Part shown: in pieces, positions 21,107 through 31,039 of the stretch | How positions within the stretch are numbered: position 1 is the stretch's first letter | Layout of the letters: every line of letters starts with the position of its first letter | Assembly: GCA_012064385.1 (NCBI GenBank) | Contig: QRDG01001346.1 | Location: forward strand, 595,415-659,414 | Direction of reading: 5' to 3' | Length of the DNA: 64,000 nucleotides | Origin: Puccinellia tenuiflora | Taxonomy: Eukaryota; Streptophyta; Magnoliopsida; Poales; Poaceae | Program-made: the position numbers and the translations under genes | Notes under the pieces: model-generated | Database searches by the model: none | Seen by the model: the letters and a program-made list of their open reading frames with translations, nothing else | What the model was told of the DNA's origin: nothing

Positions 21107-23794
21107 ATGGAGAAACTCGCCATCGGGCGGGTCTACACTGATGAGCATGGAGAGACAGAGATCGATGACTCAGGCTGGACCTCGGAGATGAATGAAGTCG
21201 ACGAGGGCTATCAGCTTGTCTTTGGAGGAATCAACGTGTTCGTCGGGATGGTGTGCGCGTCGGGTCTTCGCGAGAACTCGGCGGAGTCGGCGCCGGAGCT
21301 AACCGTCATCGTCGAGTCCGACGGCGAGGAGTCGGTCGGAACTTCAGAGGTCGGCATCATCGCCGAGTCTGAGGAACCCCTAGCTGAGGAACCAGATGTG
21401 ATGCAAGAGTCAGATTCAGATTATGATGCAGATTCAGAGTCCATCCTACCCTTGTTTGAAGATCGACTTGGGTACGGGATAGAGGAAGAGGATTACGAGG
21501 AGTCGCCAGTACGCGCTCGTGTTGTGGGAGTCTACATGTCTGGGAACACTGGGAATCAGTTTGATACAACTTTGTTGACAAAGGAGATTAATGCAAGTAA
21601 TGCCGCAGAGAGGGCGGCCGAGTTAACCAACGCTCGTGCTGCGTTGGAGAAGCAGTTAGCTGATATCACAGAGGCAAACCGGAGGTTAGCTGCAGAGCAG
21701 GCCCGAGTCCAAGATGAAGCTCAGGTCGTGCGGAGGCGTCGCGAGGAGCTTACTTCAATTCAGCATCGCCGAGCCAGGAGTCGCTTGCATGATGGAGTCC
21801 ACATCAATCCAACCAATTTATTCACCACACCCAATGGTCCAGGCAGAGGAGCCGGACTAGGAGGCTCAGCGGCAGCAGGAGGCGCCGCAGGAGGAGCCGG
21901 AGGAGCACCACCACCACCACCACCACCACCACCCCCAGAAGGATCGGGAGGCAGCCGTGCTAACGGACCACCGCCTGAAGGAGGAGTCGGAGGAGGAGCA
22001 TCTGGTGGCTTAGGGGCACAGCCCAACAGATTTCATACTCCAGAGGGACATTACTCCAATCCCATGGACAACGTTCACGCGGCGACTCTGAGATTGGAGA
22101 ATATTGTGGTACCAGAGGGACCAGCAGGACAGGAGACTCGGGAGGCTATCGAGTTACTGAAAACAGCCTTGACCCAGCAGGCTTTGTATCCAACTTTTCC
22201 AGATGCAAGTAGGCTACACTCAACACCCTTTAACTCAGGAACGAGGAGTCGGCACGGCGAGTCCAACCCGGCAAATTCTACGAGTGCAAGGCGTCGTGAA
22301 CTAGCAAGGAATCGTGCAAATATACCAACGGCTTCACAAGCTCAGCTAGTGGTTGATGAAGCAAGGCAACGACGAGAGAGAGAAGCAGCAAGAGCTCGGG
22401 AGGCAGAGAGGGACAGAGCGATAGTGCTTGCAGCCAACCCGCCTCAGCCGAGCCGGGTCCACGAGGAGGTAACTTCTCCTGGTGCGTCCCCAGCATTAAC
22501 AGGACCAGAGTGTTTGTCAGATGCCATCAGATCCGAGTCCTTCCCTAGCAGTTTCAAGGAGCCGCGCAAGGTTCCAAACTATGAGCCTAACATGGACCCG
22601 ACCTCTTGGTTGGGTACATACGAGATGGCGATGAGTATTCGCAATGCCACAGGTAATCTGTGTGCCAAGTTCATGTATCTTATGATGGAGGGAGCAGCCA
22701 AGGTGTGGATGCGCAACCTGCCTCCTAGGTCAATCAACTCTTGGGAGCAGTTGAAGGCGGCTTTTATTCAGAATTTCCAAGGCACTTGCAAGAAGCTCAG
22801 CACCATTGAGGACCTGGAGCGATGTGTCCAGAGGAAGGGCGAGTCAGCAAGGCACTGGATGAAGCGAGTCTCAGAGATCATTAACTCCTCACAAGGACTC
22901 CCACCAGTTTCAGTCTTAATGGCGATGGAGAGAAATTGTAGTTACAATCCCTTGAGTTGGAAGCTAGGTCGTATGAAGGAGAGCCTGAATCAAGGTATTC
23001 CCCTTACGATTGGTGAGATCATGGCAGGTGCTAATAAGCACGCTGCCACAGACAAAACAAAGGATCAGGAGGAAGGAACTAAAGGACAAGGTGGCAATGG
23101 TCAGAACCAGAACCAGAATCAGAACCAGAATCAAGGTAGTGGCAAGAGGCCGTATGGAGACAACTCTGACTTAGTGGCCAACACAAACACTGGAGTCAGG
23201 CGTAAGGACAACAATTCTGGTGGATACCAAGGCCGCACTCCAAGCACAGAGGAGGTCTTGAGAATTCCATGCCCTAAACATGCCAAGAACGGTAGATGCG
23301 GTCATACCCTGGGACAGTGCGTAGATTTGCAGCGCGCCAGGTTCCAAGGGCCAGGAGGAGGTAACAACAATGGTGGATATAGAGGAAACAATGGAGCCGG
23401 AGGACCCGGCAATAATGGTGGAGGAGCCGGCAATAACCCAAACCAACCTCAAGGAGGAGGTCACCAGCAGGGCGGGTTCCAGCAGAACCCGAAGCAGCTT
23501 CACGAGGGCAATGGTCAGTATTATGTCACAACTCGGCAGCACAACCCGAGTCATGGCAGCTACCATGTCTTTACGACTAGCACATCCAAGCGTTCCAAGA
23601 AGTTGAAAGTCAGAGCAGTTAATGCAGTAGAGCCGGCCCTTCCACAGTGGCTCAGGTGGTCAGAGCAAACCATCACATGGAGTCGGGCAGATCATCCTCC
23701 AAGAGTCGACGAGCCAGGGCAGCTAGCCTTGGTGGTGGCACCTCAAGTTGGGGGCTATACATTGAGATCCACAAGTCAAATACAGTACTCATGA
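21107..23794 (+). CDS. Gypsy gag protein, intact frame, truncated before the protease active site
   Basis: About 895 aa if started at the ATG at 21107 (MEKLAIGRVYTDEHG...). Features in order: an acidic N-terminal part; a coiled-coil-like segment (NAAERAAELTNARAALEKQL...); a Gly/Pro-rich linker with a poly-Pro run near 21906-21938; the capsid-like core with the SWLGTYEMAMSIRNATGNLC block and RKGESARHWMKRVSEI; a Gln/Asn-rich stretch; and a Cys/His-rich nucleocapsid segment (CPKHAKNGRCGHTLGQC). Homology to the outer copy stops at VGGYTL (about 23763), just before its protease motif, followed by nine unrelated residues and a stop. The frame is also open upstream through the PBS to an ATG in the LTR at 20984, so initiation there is possible. 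Confidence 0.85.
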   Translation: MEKLAIGRVYTDEHGETEIDDSGWTSEMNEVDEGYQLVFGGINVFVGMVCASGLRENSAESAPELTVIVESDGEESVGTSEVGIIAESEEPLAEEPDVMQESDSDYDADSESILPLFEDRLGYGIEEEDYEESPVRARVVGVYMSGNTGNQFDTTLLTKEINASNAAERAAELTNARAALEKQLADITEANRRLAAEQARVQDEAQVVRRRREELTSIQHRRARSRLHDGVHINPTNLFTTPNGPGRGAGLGGSAAAGGAAGGAGGAPPPPPPPPPPEGSGGSRANGPPPEGGVGGGASGGLGAQPNRFHTPEGHYSNPMDNVHAATLRLENIVVPEGPAGQETREAIELLKTALTQQALYPTFPDASRLHSTPFNSGTRSRHGESNPANSTSARRRELARNRANIPTASQAQLVVDEARQRREREAARAREAERDRAIVLAANPPQPSRVHEEVTSPGASPALTGPECLSDAIRSESFPSSFKEPRKVPNYEPNMDPTSWLGTYEMAMSIRNATGNLCAKFMYLMMEGAAKVWMRNLPPRSINSWEQLKAAFIQNFQGTCKKLSTIEDLERCVQRKGESARHWMKRVSEIINSSQGLPPVSVLMAMERNCSYNPLSWKLGRMKESLNQGIPLTIGEIMAGANKHAATDKTKDQEEGTKGQGGNGQNQNQNQNQNQGSGKRPYGDNSDLVANTNTGVRRKDNNSGGYQGRTPSTEEVLRIPCPKHAKNGRCGHTLGQCVDLQRARFQGPGGGNNNGGYRGNNGAGGPGNNGGGAGNNPNQPQGGGHQQGGFQQNPKQLHEGNGQYYVTTRQHNPSHGSYHVFTTSTSKRSKKLKVRAVNAVEPALPQWLRWSEQTITWSRADHPPRVDEPGQLALVVAPQVGGYTLRSTSQIQYS

Positions 23795-24240
23795 GCTCCA
23801 AGTCGTCACAAGTTAACAACTTGGCGCTTGGGGGCTACTCAGGAGTCAATTCTTTCAATCAGAAAAGCACGCATGAGTCCTAATCGACAAGTCATAAGCT
23901 CCAAGTCGCCACAAGTTAGCAACTTGGCGCTTGGGGGCTACTCGCAGAACAGAAATTTTTTCTTCAAGTAAGGTACTAGTGAGTAATATATATTGGTAGC
24001 TCCAAGTCGTCGCAGGCTGACAACTCGGCGCTTGGGGGCTACTCATGCAGAAATTTTTTGGTCTAAGGACCTGACATACAGTAAATTATCAGCCCCGAGT
24101 CCTAGTAGAGCTAAGGACTCAGGCCTTGGGGGCTACAGTATGCAAGTTTGTTCTACCTACCAAATGATTTGATTTGAGGATGAAGCACCTATCCTAGTCA
24201 CAAGACACCACACACAGGTGCTTGGGGGCTACTGAGATAG
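23791..24240 (-). repeat. Tandem repeats with polypurine-tract-like core, inner copy
   Basis: Five units, each ending in (C/G)(C/T)TTGGGGGCTAC, at about 23827, 23930, 24031, 24126 and 24222. The first three units carry GCTCCAAGTCG and CAACT(T/C)GGCGCTTGGGGG. Same array as 18511-18960 in reverse orientation. Confidence 0.85.
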
Positions 24241-24283
24241 GATGATACCAGAAAGCATGAAAGGAGGAGTCAGAAAAGCTTAC

Positions 24284-26549
24284 TTCATGAACTATGTGAA
24301 GAGACCTAAGAGCCGCTTGCTCGTCATCCTTCAGCCTAGCAGCTTGATCGTTCAAGTCGACTGCTTCAGCATAGGCTTCGGAAAATGACATGTTATCTGC
24401 CACCCGAAGTCGACTGTAGTCAGTAGATGACTTGATCTTGATTGATGGAGAGGCTGCAGGAGTCGGCTTGACAGGAGCCGGCTGAACTGGAGGCGCAGAA
24501 TCAGGAGTCACAGCACCAGAGCTGGGCTGGACTGTTGTTGGAGTCGACGCTCGAGCCTTTGAAGAGGACTCGGGGACAGTAGGAGTCGTGGCTGCGCCGG
24601 CTGATGCAGCGACGGAGGGACCTGTCCTCGTACTTGTCGTCTGAGAAGTCGATGGAGGGACAGGTCCACGCCCAGAGGAGACATCAGCCATGCCTGGGAG
24701 CTTTGTCACCTTGGCACAAGGCCGAGCCCTGAAATATTCAGAGACAGAAGTCAATAAACCTAGTGAAAGGAAAGATCAGAAGTCATACAGTTGCAAGTAT
24801 AGAGACAAAAGAGTTTTACCCAATATTGGTCTCCAGATCCAAGGCGGTCTGGGAGTTTGAAGAAGGCATTGACAAGCCGGAGCTGTAAGAGTCGTCCTTC
24901 TGGGGAGGAGAGGTTGATTTCCGTTGGTGTGAGACCGGCAGAGGCTCAGGAGCATCTGCAGGCCCATCGGAACGTAGCTTCCTCTTCCTAGCAGCGATAA
25001 CACTCTGCATTTGCTCCTTAGGCTTAGTGGGAGAGCGAGAGGACCCAAGGACTCGTGAGAGTGGTACCTTGGGAACAGCCTCTCGAGAGCCGTTGTTGTT
25101 CGAGGCTGGAGAGGATGGGGAACGACTCCTGGCAGAGGACTCTGCAGATGGAGATGGTTGGGCGGCAGCAGAGGATGTGTCAGTTTGCCTAGTGGGGGGA
25201 GCCTCTGGAGAGGACTCGTCGTCGTCGGTTTCTGCCACAATGGGAGCCTCTTGAGAGGACTCCTCTTCATCAGCATTCTTAGTTGGAGCCTCTGGCGAGG
25301 ACTCCTCATCAACAGCATCATCATCAGCAGGAGCCTCCCGGGAGGACTCCTCATCCTCATCATCAGTGTCATCTGCCACAGTGGCTTGATCTGTGGCAGG
25401 AATTTCTTCTTCAGCTTCAGCCTCAGCTTCAGCTTTATTCTTAGAACCAGCTCCAGAGGCCGGCTTCCAGAAGGAGTCGGTGAGCTGTAAAAGAGTTAGT
25501 AAACATGAGTCAGCAAGCAATACAAGTGAAGTTAAGGTTGAAATAAAGTAGAGAGTAATACTTACATCAGGAGCTGGGTTTGTTGAGCAGAAGGGTTGGA
25601 GCCCGAAATGAGCTTGATCCTTCACCGGTTTCCCAGTCAACTTCTTGATGAGTCGACCAAGCTCCGGTCCATCAGACAATTGCTCTGTAACCCGGAGGTC
25701 ATCACCAGCGCATCTGGTATAGGAGCAGATCAACCGAGTCCTAGGACTCAGCGGCTGGATTCTCCAGGTCGTCCAGCAGCGGACCAGATCCAGATTCTCC
25801 AAGTTATGGGACAAGAGGGCCCGGATGCGAGTGATAAGAGACTCGACCCTTGGCCGGTCGGCCTCTGGGCACCTGGCTTTCATTAGAGGAGTCGCCCGGA
25901 GGCGTTCCTCAGAGAACAAAGGAAGCTTAGGCTCATTTGCAGGAGAAGTGTCCTTGCAATAAAAGAAAGTCCTTTGCCAGTCTTTGATGCGATTTGGGAA
26001 AACTGGCTTAGGGAAGACAGAATTGAGGCGCCGTTGAAGGGCGACGGCGCCACATTGGAGAAGAGGACCCCCAGAGGTTTCAGGTTGGGGATTGCAGTAA
26101 AAGAGCTCGAGCCAAAGGTTGATGTCAGGTTTAATTTGGAGGTAATCCTCACAAAGAACAACGAAATTAGAAAGTGTGAGAATGGAATTGGGAGCAAGAT
26201 CGTGAATCCGCAGCTCGTAAAGCTCGAGGAGCTGGCGGAAGAAAAAATCGCCGGGGGGAGAAAAGCCGCGAAATAGGTGCTCGACAAAGACGACAACTTC
26301 ATCCTTGGCAGGAGAGGGAACAATCTCATCCCCAGGGGCCCGAGCTTGAGCGCTAGAGGGGATCAAACCTGATAGCCTGTGGGTCTTCAATTGCTCCGCC
26401 GAGACCGTGGATCCACTCCAATCGGCGGAGATCGATCGCTTGGAGGAAGATTTGGCGGCGGCGGCGGCCGCAGCGGCAATGTTCACCGTCCTGCTCGACG
26501 TGGTCGCCTTGGCCTTGGAGGTGCTCTTGGTGGGGCGCTTGGGGGCCAT
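24284..26549 (-). CDS. Antisense gene of the Gypsy element (PF04195-like), inner copy, exons 1-3 intact
   Basis: Exons 26549-25566 (328 codons), 25484-24820 and 24728-24284 join in frame with no stop, giving about 690 codons. The start MAPKRPTKSTSKAKA matches the outer copy's MAPKRAKVAPKAKA, followed by the Ala run, the LRIHDLAPNSILTLSNFV core and an acidic Glu/Asp/Ser-rich exon 2. After exon 3 the donor GTAAGC is present, but exons 4 and 5 known from the outer copy were removed by the internal deletion, so the transcript has no normal end. A basic N-terminus, acidic middle and (outer copy) coiled-coil C-terminus suggest a structural or nucleic-acid-binding role; this is inference. Confidence 0.78.
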
Positions 26550-26678
26550 GGCGTGCGTGCGGGGCGAGAGGGAGCGCTGCGCGGGAAAGGAACGAGTGCA
26601 GGAGAGATGGGCGCGAAAGAGAGGAAGGAGAGCTTTGAGCTGAAGGGGCAAGTGAGGTTTAGGGCTTAACCCTTCGAG

Positions 26679-26685
26679 ATTTATA
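26679..26685 (-). promoter_or_regulatory. TATA box of the antisense gene, inner copy
   Basis: TATAAAT on the minus strand, 130 bp upstream of the ATG at 26549, equivalent to 12366-12372 in the outer copy. Confidence 0.65.
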
Positions 26686-27107
26686 AAGGGGGGTAAAACC
26701 CTAGAAAGTCAACTATGGATAACGTTTCAGTAAAAACGTTCAGGTGGTCAAACAGACAGATAAGAAATCGAAACAGAGAAAGGTTAAAGGTCATAGATGT
26801 GGAAGTAGCCGGCTTGTCTCAGAATGACGAGTCCTGTGACAGTGAAATCAGCTTATCTAGCCCTTGTTCGCAAGAGTCACACCAGAACCCGGCCTGCTAG
26901 TGCAAGGGCAAGAGTGATGGCTTGAACAATGGATAAGAGTGGACTCATTTTATATATGTGTTATGTTTTTATGCAGGAATTCATCTTGGAGCTAGCAGCA
27001 GGCGACTTTGGAGCCATTGGCTCAAGTGGAAGGAGTCGACCCAGAGAGTCGAACCAGCAAGTCAGAGGAAGCCGCCAAGCTGTGCCCAAGATAAATTCGG
27101 GGGCTAC

Positions 27108-27663
27108 TGATGGGGGGATACTTTACAGGTAGGCCCATGGACCCGGAAAGTAGACCCGCCAAGACCAAGAAGGCCAAAGCCGAGTCACGTATCAAGTCGC
27201 ATGGGCTGGGCTGGAGACAAGCCGGCCAGGGCCCATGATGAAGAAAGGACCCGTCCGGAAGGAGTCCAAGTACAACCCGGAGTCTAAACTTGGAAGACCA
27301 AGACGTAGAGTAGGACTCCGTGTTCTAGTATGACTCGGTGTAAAGTGTAAGTCCAGGGACCCGGCAGCCTTTATAAGCGGGGTCCTGGACCTTAGATCGA
27401 TAAGCTTCAACCAGTAGAGAAACCCTAGCCACCAGAGAGAAGTCGCCGGCTCCTAGATTGTGGGAGCCGGGTCCTTGTAATCGAGACATATCAAGAGCAA
27501 TAACAGAGAAGCAGGAAGTAGGTCTTTACCTCGAATCAGAGGGGCCGAACCTGGGTAAATCCTTGTTCCTTGGCGAGATTAACCGTTCCAGCGTACTTCA
27601 GTCATCAATGGCCCCAGAACTCATCTTCCCTAAGGAAGAACTTGCCGTGACAACCCCACGACA
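27108..27663 (+). repeat. 3' LTR of inner Gypsy element
   Basis: Identical by eye to 20484-21039. It is preceded at 27087-27107 by the polypurine tract AAGATAAATTCGGGGGCTAC. Confidence 0.95.
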
Positions 27664-28015
27664 GGCTCCTGACACCTCATGTCCCTTAAGATTCATGAGA
27701 GCCGGAGACAAGCCATGCCTGTAGATTAGTTATATTGTGCAGGATGCATCTGACTTACCAGCGAGAAAATTAGGAAAAGTTTGGCTACTGTGTCGGGTTC
27801 AAGAGTCTAAGCTTTGACTTTTTTTCACTGAAAAGCAAGCCCCCAAGAACCTGATGATCAAAATTTAAAAAGATAAAACGCACTCGCTGGGTGACTCGAC
27901 TAAAGGACTCATATTCACAGAAGCCGGCTTTACTTCCTTTGATCATAATAATTTGATTACATCTAGGCATGGCTCACTGGGCTCTTTGCCTTTCAACTCA
28001 TAAAACTATTACAAC
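27664..28015 (-). other. Noncoding spacer of outer Gypsy element downstream of integrase
   Basis: 352 bp between the pol stop (28016) and the inner insertion. It continues, in element sense, at 20483 after the inner element is removed. No ORF of interest. One G-run motif related to the polypurine repeat is near 27836-27846 (plus: CAAGCCCCCAAG). Confidence 0.7.
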
Positions 28016-31000
28016 TTAAGTATAATAAGGACGTAACTGAGCTATGTTCCATGGCCTCTTTGCCTCTGCATAGAGATCTAGCGTATGAGCTGTGTCAGCT
28101 CCTTTACTTTCACTTGCTGGCTCTCGTACATCCATTAGATAGTACGACCCATTGTGCAAGTTCTTGCTTATGACGAACGGTCGCTCCCATGGTGGAGATA
28201 ACTTGTGCATCCCTTCCCTGTTTTGGACAAGGCGAAGCACTAAGTCGCCTTCCTGGAAAGTCCGAGTCTTGATTCTGCGTGCGTGATATCGCCGCAAGTT
28301 CTGCTGATAGACTGCTGATCTCTCAAGGGCTAACTCCCTTGCTTCCTCAAGTGCGTCCACCGAGTCCTGGCAAGTGAGTCCATTCTCTGTCTCGACATAA
28401 TTGGTGACTCGTAGCGAGTCGTGCAGTAAGTCGCTAGGCAGGACGGCTTCTGCTCCATACACCATGAAGATAGGTGTGAAGCCAGTGGATCTGTTAGGAG
28501 TCGTCCTTATACTCCAAAGTACTGCTGGCAGCTCCTCAACCCAACACCCGGCGGCTCTTAGCAAGGGGACTCGGAGCCGAGGTTTAATTCCCTTCAGCAA
28601 CTCCTGATTTGCCCTCTCTGCTTGTCCATTGGACTGTGGGTGTGCCACTGAGGCTAGGTCGAGTCTGATGTTGTTCTCACCACAGAACTTGGCCATCTCT
28701 CCAACTGATAAGTTGGTACCATTGTCTGTAATGATGCTGTGAGGATATCCAAAGCGTGTTGCTATCTTCTTGAAAAATCTTACTGCTGATGCTCCGTCGA
28801 CTCTGCTGACGGGTTCGACTTCCACCCACTTGGTGAACTTGTCAACTGCTACCAGCAGATGGGTCTTCTGACAGGGCGACTTTGAGAAACGACCCACCAT
28901 ATCAAGCCCCCAAACTGCAAACGGCCAAGTGATAGGAATAGTTCTGAGCTCTTGGGCTGGCACATGGTCTTGCCTTGCGTACCTTTGGCATCCATCACAG
29001 ACTCGTACTATCTTTTCTGCGTCCATATGTGCTGTTAACCAAAAGAACCCGTGCCTGAAAGCTTTTGACACCAAGGATCTAGTGGATGCATGATGACCAC
29101 AATCACCTGCATGAATCTCTTGCAGTATTTGCCTGCCCTCCTCTGGAGACACACACCTCTGGTATACTCCAGTGACACTCCTTCTGTACAACTCGCCATC
29201 AATGACTGTGTAGGACTTGCATCGCCTGATGAGTTGTTTCCGTTTGACTTCATCCTTTGGTAGCTCATCCCGTAGGAGATATGCAAGGTAGGGCTCTGTC
29301 CATGCTGGTATTGCTCGTACTGCTGCCACCAGTGCCGACTCTGGATCTGGGGAGGCTAACTCCTGCTCTGAGGGCAACTTGACTGATGGGTGGTGGAGTT
29401 CATCCACAAATACATTTGGGGGAACTTTCTCTCGACGAGAGCCGAGTCGTGATAACGCATCTGCGACCTCGTTCTTGCGTCTGTCAATATGCTCCACTTG
29501 ATAACCAGAAAAGAACCCGGCTATCTGTTCGACTGCTCTTCTATAAGCCGCCATGTTTGCATCCTTCGAGTCCCAGGTTCCAGATACTTGCTGGGCTACG
29601 AGATCCGAGTCTCCAAAGCACCTGATACGCTTGATATTCATCTCCTTGGCCAAACGCAGGCCGTGTAGCAAAGCCTCATACTCTGCCATGTTGTTTGTAC
29701 AATCAAAATGCAACTGAAGGACATATGCCAACTTATCTCCTTTTGGTGAAGGTAGGACCACACCGGCTCCTGAGCCCTCTAGCTGTCTGGACCCGTCGAA
29801 GTGCATTGTCCAATATTTGGTGCAAGGTGAACTTGGTGAGGACGTGCAATCAGTCCAATCATTAACAAAGTCGACCAAAGCTTGAGATTTAATTGCTGTA
29901 CTGGGCTCATATGTGATATGATAAGGACCCAGCTCGATTGCCCACTTGGCTACTCGGCTTGTTGCATCTCTGTTGCGTATGATGTCGGCTAGCGGTGCTG
30001 AACTCACCACTTTGATTGGATGCTCTTGAAAATAATGCTTAAGCTTCCTACTTGCAAGGAAAACTCCATAGACTAGCTTCTGCCATTGAGGGTACCTTTG
30101 CTTTGACTCTGTGAGGACTTCACTGATGTAGTAAACAGGCCTCTGCACTGGAAACGGCTTCTGCAGATTGTGAATAGCCTTGATCTTCTCTGGGTTTGCT
30201 TCAATGCCTCTCTCTGAAACAATAAAGCCTAGGAGTTTGCCTGCAGGGACTCCAAAAACACACTTGGTTGGATTGAGTTTCATCTTGTACTTGCGCAGGT
30301 TATCAAAGGTTTCTGTCAGATCTGCTATCAGAGAGTCGGCCTTTTGAGACTTGACAACTACATCATCCACATAAGAGTGAATGTTCTTTCCAATCTGTTC
30401 TTTGAAACAATTCTGGATGCACCTCTGATATGTAGCTCCTGCGTTCTTGAGTCCAAAGGGCATTGTTGTATAACAAAATGCTCCAAAGGGCGTGATGAAG
30501 GACGTCTTCAGCTCATCCTCTATGTTGAGTCTGATCTGGTGGTACCCTGAATAGGCATCCAAAAAACAAAGTAACTCTGACCCTGCTGTGGAGTCAATGA
30601 TCTGGTCAATACGAGGCAATGCAAATGGGTCCTTAGGGAAATGCTTGTTAAGACCCGTGAAGTCGATGCACATCCGCAACTCTCCTGTTTTCTTTGGCAC
30701 TAGCACTGGATTGGCTACCCACTCTGGGTGAAAGACTTCCTTGATGAACTCGACTGCAAGGAGCCGAGCCACCTCTTCTCCGATGGCTTTCCTCCTGTCA
30801 TCATGAAACTTGCGCAAACCTTGCTTAACTGGTCTTGCGTTAGGATTAACGTGTAAGCTGTGCTCGGCGAGTTCTCTGGGGACTCCTGGCATGTCCGATG
30901 GCTTCCATGCAAAGACGTCCCGGTTCTCACGGATGAACTCGACGAGCGCGCTTTCCTATTTATCAGAGAGGTGTGCCCCAATGGTGAACTGCTTGGAAGA

Positions 31001-31039
31001 ATCACCAGGGGTAAAGTCGACTTGCTTTGTATCCTGAGC
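28016..31039 (-). pseudogene. Gypsy pol: reverse transcriptase, RNase H, integrase (outer copy)
   Basis: An open frame of 958 codons from ATG 30892; upstream the same frame is cut by TAG at 30958-30956 and TAA at 31042-31040. Domains in order: RT with FLDAYSGYHQI, MPFGLKNAGATYQR and the YVDDVVVKS catalytic block; a remnant first RNase H; a second RNase H-like domain (HFDGSRQLEGSGAGVV, NMAEYEALLHGL, CFGDSDLVAQQ, DALSRLGSRR); integrase with HHCC zinc finger (CDGCQRYA) and DDE core (GLDMVGRF, ITDNGTN, QAERANQ). Between the end of RT and PVYYISEVL about 100 residues normally present in this family are missing in frame (junction near 30165), which removes the RT connection and the first RNase H active site. 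With the upstream stops this makes the copy non-functional. Confidence 0.9.

Larger units (their letters stand above)
20484..27663 (+). mobile_element. Ty3/Gypsy element of the same family, inner copy, pol deleted
   Basis: LTRs at 20484-21039 and 27108-27663 (556 bp each) are identical as far as I can see, so this is the youngest event here. The target repeats are GGTTC (20479-20483) and GGCTC (27664-27668), one mismatch. Order: LTR, primer-binding site, gag into the start of the protease region, an abrupt junction near 23765, tandem repeats, antisense gene exons 3-1 on the minus strand, polypurine tract (27087-27107), LTR. Protease active site, RT, RNase H, integrase and antisense exons 4-5 are all missing, so mobilisation would need enzymes from another copy. 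Confidence 0.92.
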
